Origin: Chloroflexota bacterium
GTDB taxonomy: Bacteria; Chloroflexota; Dehalococcoidia; Bin125
Direction: 5' to 3'
Assembly: GCA_028875225.1 (NCBI GenBank)
Contig: JAPPFB010000029.1
Coordinates: 1 to 64,000 of the forward strand
Length of the DNA stretch: 64,000 bases
The stretch's first letter is position 1. The number at the start of each line of letters is the position of its first letter. Both the position numbers and the translations under genes were made by a program. The notes under the pieces were generated by a model. The model made no database searches, had not been told where the DNA came from, and was given only the letters and a program-made list of their open reading frames with translations. Shown here piece after piece: positions 51,612 to 60,370 of the stretch.

Positions 51612-53612
51612 TCAGAGCGGCGTCGGCTCCGGAGCCTGGCGGTCGGAGGCTGACGGGTCGTCGAGATCGAGGTAGTGCTCCATCGCCTGGAGACTGACGG
51701 CGAGGAAGTTCCAGCCCTCTTCGTCCGTCTTCTTCTCGATCTTGTTGTAGTTGTAGCCGATCCACGGGTAGATGTAGTTGTAGCAAATGCTCCGGCCAAA
51801 CTGCCCGCGCTCCATCACGTAATCCTGCACATCGCGGATCATCTGGAATGCGGTGTCGTAGTCCAGCTCCTGCTTCGCCGCGATCAGCGTCTCGTCGATG
51901 TACGGATCGGAGACGTCCCAGTAGTTGGAGCCCGCGCCCGTGGTGAACGCGCCAATCATGTCGGCCCGCGCGTCGGGGATCTCGATGTTCGGGATCCAGC
52001 TGAAGAACGGGTCGAAGTCCTTGTTGATCCAGGACGGGATGATCTCCAGGTACGGCTTGGTGATCCCGTTGAACTGATCGGTGTCGAAGGCCTGGTTGAA
52101 CATCTCGGCGATGATCCCCGGCGTCGCCGACCAGGCGGCGCGTGAGGCCCACAGCTCCGAGGTCACCCAGTCGATCTGCCCGAGTTCGGGCCCGCCGGCC
52201 GCGTTCCACAGCGCGCGCGCCTCTTCGATGTCGGCGTCCTTGTCGACGCGGTACCCGGGGATGGTCTCGAGGTCTTCCTGCGAAATCGCCCAGGCTTCCT
52301 GCATCCACGAGACCGGACCCGAGACCTTGCCCAGGCCGTTGTGCAGCTGCTGAATCAGCTGGCGCCGGTTGATGGCCAGGTCGATGGCCCGCGTCAGACG
52401 CAGGTCATTCCACGGAGCCTTGTTCGACGGCGTGAAGATCGCCACCGTGTTGGCCACGCCCTGGAAGGTCAGGTAGGTCTCGTCGATCAGGTCGTCGTGA
52501 ATCGCCAGGATCGTGTTCGGATCCGGGTCGGTCATCGAGTCGACCTGCTTCTGCTCGAACGCGATCCGGTAGGCGTTGGGGTCCTGGAAGGTCTGCACCC
52601 AGACCCAGCCATCCAGGTACGGCTTGTCTGGATTCCCGTAGAAGTCGGGATTGCGCAGAGCCGCGATGCCCTCGCCCGGGTCCCAGCGGGTCAGGATGTT
52701 GGGTCCGGTGCCAATCACCTTGGACGCGTCGACCTCGGTGTACTGATCCTCGGTCCCGCCCACCAGTTCCGGCTGATTGATCAGGTTGAACTCGTTGGCA
52801 AACCCCTGGACGAAGGTGGCGTCCGGCTCGACCAGGTTTAGCGTGACGCTGTTGTCGGCCTGATCGATCGTGGACACGCCGCCCCAGTAGGCGGAGCGCC
52901 CAAAGTTGCCCGCCTCTTCACCGCTCTCGAGCAGCTTGTTGCGCTGCCGGTCGATGTTCCAGACGATGTCCTGGGTGGTCAATGCACGACCGGGCGCAGC
53001 CGCCGGGTGACTCGCGCCGGGACCCTCGGAGTGCCACGACACGCCATCGCGCAGGTTCAGCACGACGGTCGTCGAATCGGGCAGCTCCCAGGTCTCCGCG
53101 AGGTCGCCCACGAGATCACCGGTGTCGGGATTCGCGAAACGCAGGATCTTGGACTGCACCCGCGCCAGCACCTGAAGAACCGGCGATGCGACCGTGCGCT
53201 GCGCGTCGTAGGTCTCGTACACGTTGGCCGATTGTTCTACGATCCAGCCGCCGTACTTCTTGGTCGACGCGACCGCCGCCTGCTGTTGCGCCGCCTGCTG
53301 TTCGGCCTGTTCGTCGGCCGTCTGTTCCTGGGCCTCCTGTTGGGCGGCCTGTTGCGCAGCCTGCTGCTGATCCTGTTGCTGCATGGCCTGCTGCTGTTGC
53401 TGCTGCATGGCCTGCTGTTCGGCCTGCTGCTGCATGGCCTGCTGCTGTTGCTGGACCTGCGCCGCGGCCTGCTGGCCGTCGTCGTCATCGTCGCCGCAAC
53501 CGACCAGCGCCAGTCCGGCCGCGCCAACGCCGGCCCGAGCCGATGCGCGCAGAATCCCGCGCCGACTCATCCGTTTCCGGCCCATGCGTTGCCAGTAGGA
53601 ACGCTCGCTCAT
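51612..53612 (-). CDS. Peptide-type ABC transporter binding lipoprotein with Tat-like signal and poly-Gln linker
   Basis: 666 residues from the ATG at 53612 (AGGAGG eight bases upstream). Signal SRRGILRASARAGVGAAGLALVGC has twin Arg and a lipobox. Then about 85 residues almost wholly Gln/Ala (QQQQQAMQQQAEQQAMQQ and similar), then a type C/family 5 binding fold (TYDAQRTVASPVLQVL, VVLNLRDGVSWH, PSNKAPWNDLRLTRAIDLAINRRQL). It feeds the permeases downstream. The Tat-like signal suggests export folded; the Gln linker is unusual and low in complexity at DNA level (53260-53470). Confidence 0.88.
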   Translation of the reverse strand: MSERSYWQRMGRKRMSRRGILRASARAGVGAAGLALVGCGDDDDDGQQAAAQVQQQQQAMQQQAEQQAMQQQQQQAMQQQDQQQAAQQAAQQEAQEQTADEQAEQQAAQQQAAVASTKKYGGWIVEQSANVYETYDAQRTVASPVLQVLARVQSKILRFANPDTGDLVGDLAETWELPDSTTVVLNLRDGVSWHSEGPGASHPAAAPGRALTTQDIVWNIDRQRNKLLESGEEAGNFGRSAYWGGVSTIDQADNSVTLNLVEPDATFVQGFANEFNLINQPELVGGTEDQYTEVDASKVIGTGPNILTRWDPGEGIAALRNPDFYGNPDKPYLDGWVWVQTFQDPNAYRIAFEQKQVDSMTDPDPNTILAIHDDLIDETYLTFQGVANTVAIFTPSNKAPWNDLRLTRAIDLAINRRQLIQQLHNGLGKVSGPVSWMQEAWAISQEDLETIPGYRVDKDADIEEARALWNAAGGPELGQIDWVTSELWASRAAWSATPGIIAEMFNQAFDTDQFNGITKPYLEIIPSWINKDFDPFFSWIPNIEIPDARADMIGAFTTGAGSNYWDVSDPYIDETLIAAKQELDYDTAFQMIRDVQDYVMERGQFGRSICYNYIYPWIGYNYNKIEKKTDEEGWNFLAVSLQAMEHYLDLDDPSASDRQAPEPTPL

Positions 53613-53730
53613 CGTTGTCCTCCTGTGCTCAGCCTCCGCCCCGCCGACGGATTTGCTGGTACCGCGCAACGATACATGAGAACCGGGCTACCGTAACGCA
53701 GTTGTCACGCGCATCCGAAGGATTGTCTCG

Positions 53731-54048
53731 ATGCCCAGAGCAGTGAGAGAACTGACCCTGCGCGCCGTGCCGATCTGGTTGCTGCGTCAGTACCTGGAAC
53801 AGCTCGGCGCCGTCGACGTGGAGCCGCCTCCACCCGGTCCGACCGATCCCGACGGCGTCGTCACCCCCGACGGCGCAATGGCCGGCGACGACTGGACCGT
53901 CCTCTGGCGCACCGAGCAGCGCCCCATGCATCCGCGCCTGCCGACCAAAATGGACGAGCACTACTTCGTCTTCACCGCCGAGACGGAGGAGGCGCTCGAA
54001 ACACTGATCGACCGCTTCATGCTCAAAGCCCAGCGCGGCGGCGGCTAG
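53731..54048 (+). CDS. Small protein ending in RGGG, possibly DUF1952-like
   Basis: 105 residues. Starts RAVRELTLRAVPIWLLRQYLEQLGAVDV, has a Pro-rich middle and ends ETEEALETLIDRFMLKAQRGGG. A similar small domain (DUF1952, once linked to MoaD-like proteins in Thermus) has the same opening and end as far as I recall, but this is not certain. The C-terminal Gly-Gly recalls ubiquitin-like sulfur carriers. Divergent from the binding-protein gene. Function unknown. Confidence 0.55.
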   Translation: MPRAVRELTLRAVPIWLLRQYLEQLGAVDVEPPPPGPTDPDGVVTPDGAMAGDDWTVLWRTEQRPMHPRLPTKMDEHYFVFTAETEEALETLIDRFMLKAQRGGG

Positions 54049-54682
54049 CGCGCACTTGCCTCCACATCACGATTTAGCATCGCGTTCGACTTTGCTCCAT
54101 GAGACTGCACTCCCGGGGGAGACCACCAATCAGAGTTGGCCTCGCGATGGCGGGGCTGCGCAACGAACAGGTACAGGTCGACACTGGCAAGCTCGCGACA
54201 CACCGCCCCCCGGCATCTCCGTGAATCGCCTCATATCGATCGAGTCTTGCTTCGACCCGAACATGCCAACACGCCCGGTTCGGCATATGCTCAGAACGTA
54301 TGTGCATGAACAGTCAGGAGGGGCTCACAATGACATCGATCGCTCATCATCCGCCTGTTCGCCTCTCAGATCTCGGAATCCCGGCACGCCAACGCCATTC
54401 GGGCGCCGAACAGGACCGAACAGGTCCGAACGGAATTCTTCAGTCCAACCCGAAAAAACCTGAAAAAACCCGAAACTCCTGGATCACGTTCTTCAGGCTA
54501 TTGCTGAACATCGTTCCCGTTTCCGCCGCGGAAAAAATTTCTCTCGAAAACCTGAACGTCCAGAATCTCCGAAACATCCGACCACCCTGAACGGCGTCGG
54601 CTAGGCTGTGGCAATCGCTCGGAATAACCGTCGGCCGGCAGACCTATCATGGCGCTGATAGCCACAGCTCCTGGAGGCAGCC
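54049..54682. other. Long intergenic region with phased CGAAC and A-tract motifs
   Basis: 634 bases. Frames here (for example 54300-54590) show no family and poor codon pattern. It contains CGAAC at 54407, 54417 and 54427 (10-bp steps) and A6 tracts at 54453-54458 and 54463-54468 also 10 bases apart, then further GAA-rich repeats to about 54585. AT content rises sharply. GGAGGC before the next ATG is at its right end. Confidence 0.5.
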
Positions 54683-55900
54683 ATGCCTGGACCGCTTGAC
54701 GGCGTACGAGTTTTTGATCTGACCCTCTGGATGGTCGGCCCCTGGGCGTCCACTCAGCTCGGCGCCCTCGGCGCGGATGTGATCCACATCGAGCAGCCGT
54801 CAATCGATCCCCGCACCCTCGGAGCCGGCGTGCCGCCGACCATCAATGGCACTTCGATCGGCTACATGACCTGGAACCAGAACAAGCGCGGGCTGTTCCT
54901 CGATCTCAAGTCGGCCGCCGACCGGCAGACCGCATACGAGCTGCTGCAAACCTGCGACGTGTTTCTGATCAACATGCGTCCCGGCGCGGCTGAGCGCATG
55001 GGCGTCGGCTACGAACAGGTCAAGGCGGTCAATCCCGACATCATCTACACCGCGATCACCGGTTGGGGCGAAGTGGGGCCGATGCGCGACAAGCCCGGCG
55101 CCGACGTCCAGGCGCAGTACTTCACCGGCTTCTGGTCGGTCAGCGGAGCGGAAGGCGGCCGTCCCGAGGTCTACCGGCACATGGCCCAGATCGACGCCAC
55201 CACCGGCAACGTCGCCGCACAGGCCGTGCTCATGGGACTATTGGCGCGCAAGCGGACCGGCCAGGGACAGCGAATCCACGTCGGCATGTTGCGCGCCGGC
55301 ATGGCCCTGCAAAGCGGCCGTATCGCCGAGAATCTCAGCACCGGAGCACTGCATCAGCCGCAGGGCTCGGCCGCGTTCGCCACCGCGCCCGATCAGGCCC
55401 TTCAGTGTCAGTGGGGCGACTGGATTGGTATCTCAGTTACCAGCGAGGACGAATGGCAGCGCTTCGCCGCCGTCATGCGCGCGTCGGAGGCGGAGGTTGA
55501 CGGGATCGACGAACTGGCAACCGATCCGCGTTGGAGCACCAACCGCGACCGCGTCGCCCGGCGCATCGAATTGGCGGACATCCTCCAGGCCGGATTCCTC
55601 CAGCGTCCCAGGCATTACTGGATGCTGCGCCTCAGCGCGGCGGGCATCCCCTGCGGCTACCCGATCTCGTTCGAGACGCTGCAGCACCACGCCCAGGCCA
55701 TAGAGAATCAGTACCTGCGCGAGGTCGAGACCTCAGGCTGGGGCAATGTCTGGACCGGCGGCGCGCCCTGGGAGTTTTCAACCACCCCTGCTAGATGGTT
55801 TGGCGCCTGTCTGCCCGGCGAGCACACCGGCGAGATCCTCGACGAGCTGGCCGCGCAGAGAGCGACAGCCGACGAACCCACGCCGGTGATCGGCGACTAG
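54683..55900 (+). CDS. CaiB/BaiF family III CoA-transferase (copy 1)
   Basis: 405 residues. Starts MPGPLDGVRVFDLTLWMVGPWASTQLGALGADVIHIEQP, a standard family III opening; then WNQNKRGLFLDLKS and NMRPGAAERMGVGYEQVKAVNPDIIYTAITGWGEVGPM. The catalytic Asp expected about residue 165-175 is in YRHMAQIDATTGNVAAQAVLMG, after which the second lobe follows. The family moves CoA between acids. Followed one base later by a second such gene; the two probably form a heterodimer or serve one pathway. Confidence 0.9.
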   Translation: MPGPLDGVRVFDLTLWMVGPWASTQLGALGADVIHIEQPSIDPRTLGAGVPPTINGTSIGYMTWNQNKRGLFLDLKSAADRQTAYELLQTCDVFLINMRPGAAERMGVGYEQVKAVNPDIIYTAITGWGEVGPMRDKPGADVQAQYFTGFWSVSGAEGGRPEVYRHMAQIDATTGNVAAQAVLMGLLARKRTGQGQRIHVGMLRAGMALQSGRIAENLSTGALHQPQGSAAFATAPDQALQCQWGDWIGISVTSEDEWQRFAAVMRASEAEVDGIDELATDPRWSTNRDRVARRIELADILQAGFLQRPRHYWMLRLSAAGIPCGYPISFETLQHHAQAIENQYLREVETSGWGNVWTGGAPWEFSTTPARWFGACLPGEHTGEILDELAAQRATADEPTPVIGD

Positions 55901-55901
55901 T

Positions 55902-57068
55902 GTGCCCGGTCCACTCGACGGATATCGCGTCATCGAAATCGCCGAAGGAGTCGCTGGGCCGCACACCGCCATGTCGCTGGGCGACGCCGGAGCGGACGTG
56001 ATCAAAATCGAGCCGCCGCAGGGAGACCGGTCGCGCGGCTGGGCCCCGTCTCTTAACGGTGATTCGCCCGTCTTCCGAACCCTCAATCGGAGCAAGCGCG
56101 GAATCGTGCTCGACTGGTCGTCCGAGCAAGACATCGAGACTGCCCGCCGCCTCCTCACGCAGGCCGACGTCGCCGTCGTCGACAAGTACGGCTTGCCCCC
56201 GGAACTGGGCTGGGAACAACTCAATGCCCCCGGGCTCGTCTACTGCGCCATCTCCGGCTTCGGACCCAGGGGACCTTGGGCTGATCATCCGATTTCGGAG
56301 ATTGGAACCCAGATGGCCAGCGAGGCCACATCGTCGCTCGGCAACCTGGGCGAGCCGCCGGTGCGGCATGGTAGCGACATCGGCTCCGTCTTCGCGGCCA
56401 ACAACGCCATCCAAGCGATCTGCGGCGCCCTCTACGCTCGCGACGACAGCGATCCGTCAAACCCCACTGGCGGCCAGCGAGTCGAGGTTTCCCTCTTCGG
56501 CAGCCTGATCGCGATGCGCTCAACGTTGTGGGTGGCGCTCTCAAACCCCGACGAATGGTGGGGCTTCCACCTCGACAGCTACGTCAAGCCGCCTGATCAC
56601 GGCTACCAGTGCCGTGACCTGCCGATCTACTTCTCCCTGGCCCGGATCCGAGGCGAGGCATTTGAGTCGTTGATCGATGAACTGGACATGGCCTGGGCGC
56701 GCGATCATCCCGACTACGACATGCTCCGCACCGACGGCGCAGGCGGCGCCGGTCGCTACGCCGCCGAACTCAAACCGCTCTGGGAACGAGGCTTCGCCAA
56801 CTTCGACGCCGACCAGGTAATGGAAATCGTCGAGCGCCACGGAGGCTGGGCCTTCCCCATGCACGACTACGAGCGCCTGAGCCAGGATCCACAGGTCGCA
56901 GCGGTCGAAGCCATCATCGACCTCGAACAGTCCGACGGCCCCATCATGCGCCAGGTCGCCCCACCCTGGGACTTCGAGGGAACCCCCGTCTCCACCCCCA
57001 CCCGCCCTTCGCCGGGACTCGGCGAGCATCAGGAAGAGGTGCTAACCGAGTTGGAGTCGCTAGGATGA
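55902..57068 (+). CDS. CaiB/BaiF family III CoA-transferase (copy 2)
   Basis: 388 residues from a GTG at 55902, one base after the first copy's stop. VIEIAEGVAGPHTAMSLGDAGADVIKIEPPQGDRSRGW and TLNRSKRGIVLDWSS mark the family. The segment around the usual Asp reads GSDIGSVFAANNAIQAICGALYARD, so an Asp is present. Shorter and more diverged than copy 1, sharing the PGPLDG start. Acid substrate unknown. Confidence 0.9.
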   Translation: MPGPLDGYRVIEIAEGVAGPHTAMSLGDAGADVIKIEPPQGDRSRGWAPSLNGDSPVFRTLNRSKRGIVLDWSSEQDIETARRLLTQADVAVVDKYGLPPELGWEQLNAPGLVYCAISGFGPRGPWADHPISEIGTQMASEATSSLGNLGEPPVRHGSDIGSVFAANNAIQAICGALYARDDSDPSNPTGGQRVEVSLFGSLIAMRSTLWVALSNPDEWWGFHLDSYVKPPDHGYQCRDLPIYFSLARIRGEAFESLIDELDMAWARDHPDYDMLRTDGAGGAGRYAAELKPLWERGFANFDADQVMEIVERHGGWAFPMHDYERLSQDPQVAAVEAIIDLEQSDGPIMRQVAPPWDFEGTPVSTPTRPSPGLGEHQEEVLTELESLG

Positions 57069-57112
57069 AATCATCAGGGAAATGAGGACCGCCGAGAGCA
57101 GCGAGGATTGAG

Positions 57113-57244
57113 ATGGCGACTGCAAAGGACCACAAAGGAACTGTTGACAAGTCCGCGAAAGCCGGGCGTGAGAAGCCACCAACCCAAGCAACCCAACCTC
57201 GTCGTCGTCCCCTTCCACGCACCATCCACAAAAATGGTGCATGA
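57113..57244 (+). CDS. Possible 43-residue basic protein
   Basis: ATG at 57113 with GCGAGGA upstream opens a short frame MATAKDHKGTVDKSAKAGRE..., rich in Lys, Arg and Pro and ending in KNGA. It could be a tiny nucleic-acid-binding protein or chance. A 7-bp inverted repeat GCACCAT/ATGGTGC (57219-57225 and 57234-57240) lies at its end. Weak call. Confidence 0.25.
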   Translation: MATAKDHKGTVDKSAKAGREKPPTQATQPRRRPLPRTIHKNGA

Positions 57245-57297
57245 CCTATATCTGTTCCAAGAAGGTAGATTCGAGACGCTGAATCCAGTTGGTACCC

Positions 57298-57807
57298 CTA
57301 CGAGCTCGCAATGGTTGCGGCGAACAGGAGGATGAGTTGTGCTGCCACCGCAAATAAGGATCTCGTGAGCCAACGTGCCTTTGCACGTATCGTGCGTTCA
57401 TTGAGTATGAAGTCTTCAACATGCGACTCCAGCGCGGCGTCTTCCAATTCTTGTCTTGACGTGCCCGCATAGTTCTCACGGATGGCTTGCATTTCCAGTC
57501 CCGTGCCGGTCTCTCTGAGCCAGTAGGCGAATCCCAGCAGAATCCAGGCGACCAGCGAAGCAGAAACTGCCATCAGAGTCAGAAGCGCGGCTGGGGAAGC
57601 TTCAAGCCTGAGGTTTCCAAGAAAGCCGCTCAGAGCGAACACACCAGCGCTCGCGGTGAAGAGGGCGGCGATCTTGACGTCGTAGTTCCTTACCTGCGCG
57701 AGTTGCTCCTGAACACGCTGACGTGCTTCCTGAAGTAAGAATGCTCGCGCTTCCGCTTCGAAGTCGCGTGCTGGCCAACCTGACTCGAGCGGCAGTTGGT
57801 CGGGCAC
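57298..57807 (-). CDS. Unknown membrane protein with three helices
   Basis: 169 residues from a GTG at 57807. Long amphipathic N-terminal helix (EARAFLLQEARQRVQEQLAQVRNYD), a hairpin of two membrane helices (about 45-105), a connecting soluble helix and a C-terminal helix (FAVAAQLILLFAATIASS). It begins six bases after the DUF35 gene, so could be the last gene of that operon, but no ribosome site is obvious. The layout is loosely like small effector membrane proteins of defence systems; no cyclase or sensor gene is adjacent, so no such role is claimed. Confidence 0.55.
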   Translation of the reverse strand: MPDQLPLESGWPARDFEAEARAFLLQEARQRVQEQLAQVRNYDVKIAALFTASAGVFALSGFLGNLRLEASPAALLTLMAVSASLVAWILLGFAYWLRETGTGLEMQAIRENYAGTSRQELEDAALESHVEDFILNERTIRAKARWLTRSLFAVAAQLILLFAATIASS

Positions 57808-57813
57808 GAGAAG

Positions 57814-58254
57814 CTATGTGCTCGCCGGGCGAAAGACCGGCAGCGTGATCTCGTCATTGACCTTGCGGAAATCGACCTCGACTGCCAGGTCGCAACTGAC
57901 GTCCTGGTCCTCGATCTCGACCAGGGTGGAGTACATGTATGGACCCTCTTCGAGCTTGATCAGCGCGACCGTGTAGGGGTACTCATCGGGCGACCAGCCG
58001 GGGAAGTACTTCTGCCACATGCGGATCCAGGACCAGACGGTGCCGTGCCCGGAGATCGGCCGCCACTCCCAGTCGTCCTGGAGACAGCGCGGGCAGGCCT
58101 CGGCCGGCGGGAACCAGGGCAGATCGCAGATGTTGCAGAACTGGATCTGCAGCACGCCCTCGCGGCAGCCGTCCCAGAAGGGCTTGGTCAACTCGAGCAC
58201 CGGCGGCAGCGGCTTCTCGTAACTGAGTTCCGGAGTTGGTGACTCGGTCGTCAT
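57814..58254 (-). CDS. DUF35 zinc-ribbon/OB-fold acyl-CoA-associated protein
   Basis: 146 residues. Rubredoxin-like zinc ribbon C-N-I-C ... C-P-R-C (QFCNICDLPWFPPAEACPRC), then an OB fold (GHGTVWSWIRMWQKYFPGW, PYTVALIKLEEGPYMYSTLVE). Such proteins bind thiolase-like partners and acyl-CoA, as ChsH2 DUF35 does with Ltp2 in steroid side-chain cleavage. Its ATG overlaps the thiolase stop by one base (TGATG), so the two are made together. Confidence 0.88.
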   Translation of the reverse strand: MTTESPTPELSYEKPLPPVLELTKPFWDGCREGVLQIQFCNICDLPWFPPAEACPRCLQDDWEWRPISGHGTVWSWIRMWQKYFPGWSPDEYPYTVALIKLEEGPYMYSTLVEIEDQDVSCDLAVEVDFRKVNDEITLPVFRPAST

Positions 58255-59429
58255 CAGTTGTCCCGCTTCAATATGTGTCCGGTCGCCAGCGGCGCGGCGC
58301 AGGCGTACAGGCCGTACTGCGCGTCGTCCACCTGGCGCTCACCGCAATCCTGCCTCAGTTGTCGCACGGCTTCGACGTGTAGCGCCCAGCCCTGCATATA
58401 GGACTCGCTGGTGTGCCCGCCGCCGGTGTTGAGCGGGAGCTCGCCATGCAGTCCGATCCGCTCAGGCGTAATCCAGTCGCCGCCCTCGCCCGGTTCGCAG
58501 AAGCCCATGCCCTCGAGCGTGAACAGCATCGTCGGGGTGAAATTGTCGTAGAGCTGTGCGAATGCCAGGTCCTCGCGTTGAGCCTCCGAGTGCGCGAAGA
58601 GGTCGTCCGCGATCTGCGACATCGGCTCGTGCCAAAAGTCGTCGGCAACATAGACCGGCGTGATGTCCGACGCCTGCGAGGTCGCGTGGATCAGCACTGG
58701 CGTGTGCTGGAGGTCGCGGGCGCGCTCGGCCGACGTCACGATGAAGCAGACGCCGCCGTCGTTGATCAGGCAGTAGTCGAACAGGCAGAGCGGTTCGGCG
58801 ATGTAGCGCGCGCCATGGTAATCGTCCATCGTGATCGGCCGCTGCATGACCGCGTTGGGATTGAGCGCCGCATTGGCGCGGTTGGAGATAGCGAGGTGCG
58901 CCAGCGGCTCGGTCGTGGTGCCGTAGCGGTACTGATGGCGGCGGAACATCAACGACGTCACCGCGCCGGGCGATGTCATCCCGTAAGGCGCCTCGAACAT
59001 CGCCTGCGTCGAAATGCCGCGGCTCTCACCGCCGTACCTGGCCCCCGCTGAGCGTCCGTTGTTGCCGTAGATGCAGGCCACTACGTCGGCCATGCCGTTG
59101 GCCACGGCCAGCGCTGCGTACTGCAAGGCAATCCCTGACTGACGCCCCTCGCCCGGCAACACGTTGACGAACCGAGGATGGCGCAGACCGATCATCTCGC
59201 ACATGCGGCCATAGTGCGGGAGCCGCGAGACGATCACGCCATCGACGTCGGTGCGCTTGAGCCCGGCGTCTCTGAGTGCTTCGCGGAACGCGATCAGTCC
59301 CAACTCGTATGCCGATCGCTCCGGGTCCAGGTCGCGGTAGATGGCGCCAAACTCGGTCGTGCCGACGCCGACGATTGCCGTCTTGTCCCGGAGGTTGCGA
59401 AGATCGCTGCGGTCGGGTTGGTTGGCCAT
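58254..59429 (-). CDS. Thiolase-fold (lipid-transfer/Ltp-type) protein, likely non-canonical
   Basis: 391 residues. Starts RDKTAIVGVGTTEFGAIYRD, typical for the SCP2-thiolase/Ltp group; the C-terminal loop is NTGGGHTSESYMQGW. Where thiolases have the nucleophilic Cys the sequence is GEGRQSGIALQYAALAVANG, without Cys. With an adjoining DUF35 gene this points to an Ltp2-like aldolase or a carrier function rather than thiolysis. It lies within an operon with LUD proteins and an amidohydrolase. Substrate unknown. Confidence 0.85.
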   Translation of the reverse strand: MANQPDRSDLRNLRDKTAIVGVGTTEFGAIYRDLDPERSAYELGLIAFREALRDAGLKRTDVDGVIVSRLPHYGRMCEMIGLRHPRFVNVLPGEGRQSGIALQYAALAVANGMADVVACIYGNNGRSAGARYGGESRGISTQAMFEAPYGMTSPGAVTSLMFRRHQYRYGTTTEPLAHLAISNRANAALNPNAVMQRPITMDDYHGARYIAEPLCLFDYCLINDGGVCFIVTSAERARDLQHTPVLIHATSQASDITPVYVADDFWHEPMSQIADDLFAHSEAQREDLAFAQLYDNFTPTMLFTLEGMGFCEPGEGGDWITPERIGLHGELPLNTGGGHTSESYMQGWALHVEAVRQLRQDCGERQVDDAQYGLYACAAPLATGHILKRDN

Positions 59430-59446
59430 GCGGCGAGTCTAGGGTG

Positions 59447-60361
59447 TCAGTTCAACCCCAGAACCGGGCGGGCGTTCTCAGCCAGCACCTGGTCCAGTTC
59501 ACGATCAGTCAGGCCGCTGCGCAGGAGTTGCAGCACCTGCGGCTTCTGATCGGCGCCCGGAGCGTCCGAGCCGAACAGTACCCGCTCCACGCCCAGCGTT
59601 CGAATCAGCCGCGCGGCATCTTCCAGGGCGCACGCTCGGCGTCCGTCACGGCAGGTGAAGTGCCCGTCGTCGAAACCGCCCGCGGTGTCAAAGATGACCT
59701 GAGGGAACCGCTTGGCGATGTCGATCCGCTGGTCCCAGTACGCGCCCGGCATATGAGCCATGATGAACTGCAGCCGGGGAAAGCGTTCGAACACGGGGAT
59801 GAAGTGGTCGGGCATCCCGTAGACGTCTTCGCCGGGGCCGCCGCGCAACGCTCCGGTGTCGCTCAGAATCGGCAGACCCAGCTCTTCCAGACGCGCGTAG
59901 AGAGGCATCATGCGCTCGTCGGCAGGGAAGTATCGACCCAGACCGGGATGCATCTTGACGCCTCGCGCGCCCAGGGCGACGCCGCGCTCGAGCTCTTCCA
60001 TCAGCAGGTCGGTCTCGACCCAGGTGCCGATGTCGCAGCAGAGGAACGTCCGAATGCGGGGATCTTCAGCTTGCCGGCCAAGAGTCCATGAATTGAAGCT
60101 GCGCACCCGATCGTGCAGCATCGCCAGCAGTTCTTCGGCCGTCGCCTCTGGCCGACGCTGCCGTTGCTGCTCGAACATCTCCGGCACGACCATGTAGTTC
60201 AGCCCGACGATCGCTTCGACGTTGTTGCGGGTCATGTACTCGCCGCAGGCGTCGCCGTTGGCCCAGCGCCATTCCAGCGGCAGGCCGCGTCTGGGAAAGA
60301 CGATTGCCTCCTGCTCAGGCGTTCGGCAGAGGTGGACGTGGACATCGATCACTTTCGGCAT
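59447..60361 (-). CDS. Amidohydrolase-2 family metal-dependent hydrolase
   Basis: 304 residues. N-terminal VIDVHVHLCRTP supplies the HxH metal ligands; GVKMHPGLGRYFP the next His; FIMAHMPGAYW a further His; FGSDAPGADQ the metal-binding Asp. This is the family of decarboxylating or ester/lactone-hydrolysing TIM barrels (ACMSD-like, 4-oxalomesaconate-type). It starts nine bases after the LutBA gene and ends 17 before the thiolase. Confidence 0.88.
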   Translation of the reverse strand: MPKVIDVHVHLCRTPEQEAIVFPRRGLPLEWRWANGDACGEYMTRNNVEAIVGLNYMVVPEMFEQQRQRRPEATAEELLAMLHDRVRSFNSWTLGRQAEDPRIRTFLCCDIGTWVETDLLMEELERGVALGARGVKMHPGLGRYFPADERMMPLYARLEELGLPILSDTGALRGGPGEDVYGMPDHFIPVFERFPRLQFIMAHMPGAYWDQRIDIAKRFPQVIFDTAGGFDDGHFTCRDGRRACALEDAARLIRTLGVERVLFGSDAPGADQKPQVLQLLRSGLTDRELDQVLAENARPVLGLN

Positions 60362-60370
60362 AGGTTCACC

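Noticed and set aside
54300-54590. 96-residue frame through the phased region
   Set aside because: The DNA periodicity is 10 bases, so the encoded peptide has no repeat of its own; codon pattern and context do not support a gene.
57298-57807. Membrane effector of a cyclic-nucleotide defence system
   Set aside because: Only a loose likeness in helix layout; no nucleotide cyclase or sensor gene lies nearby, and the neighbours are metabolic.
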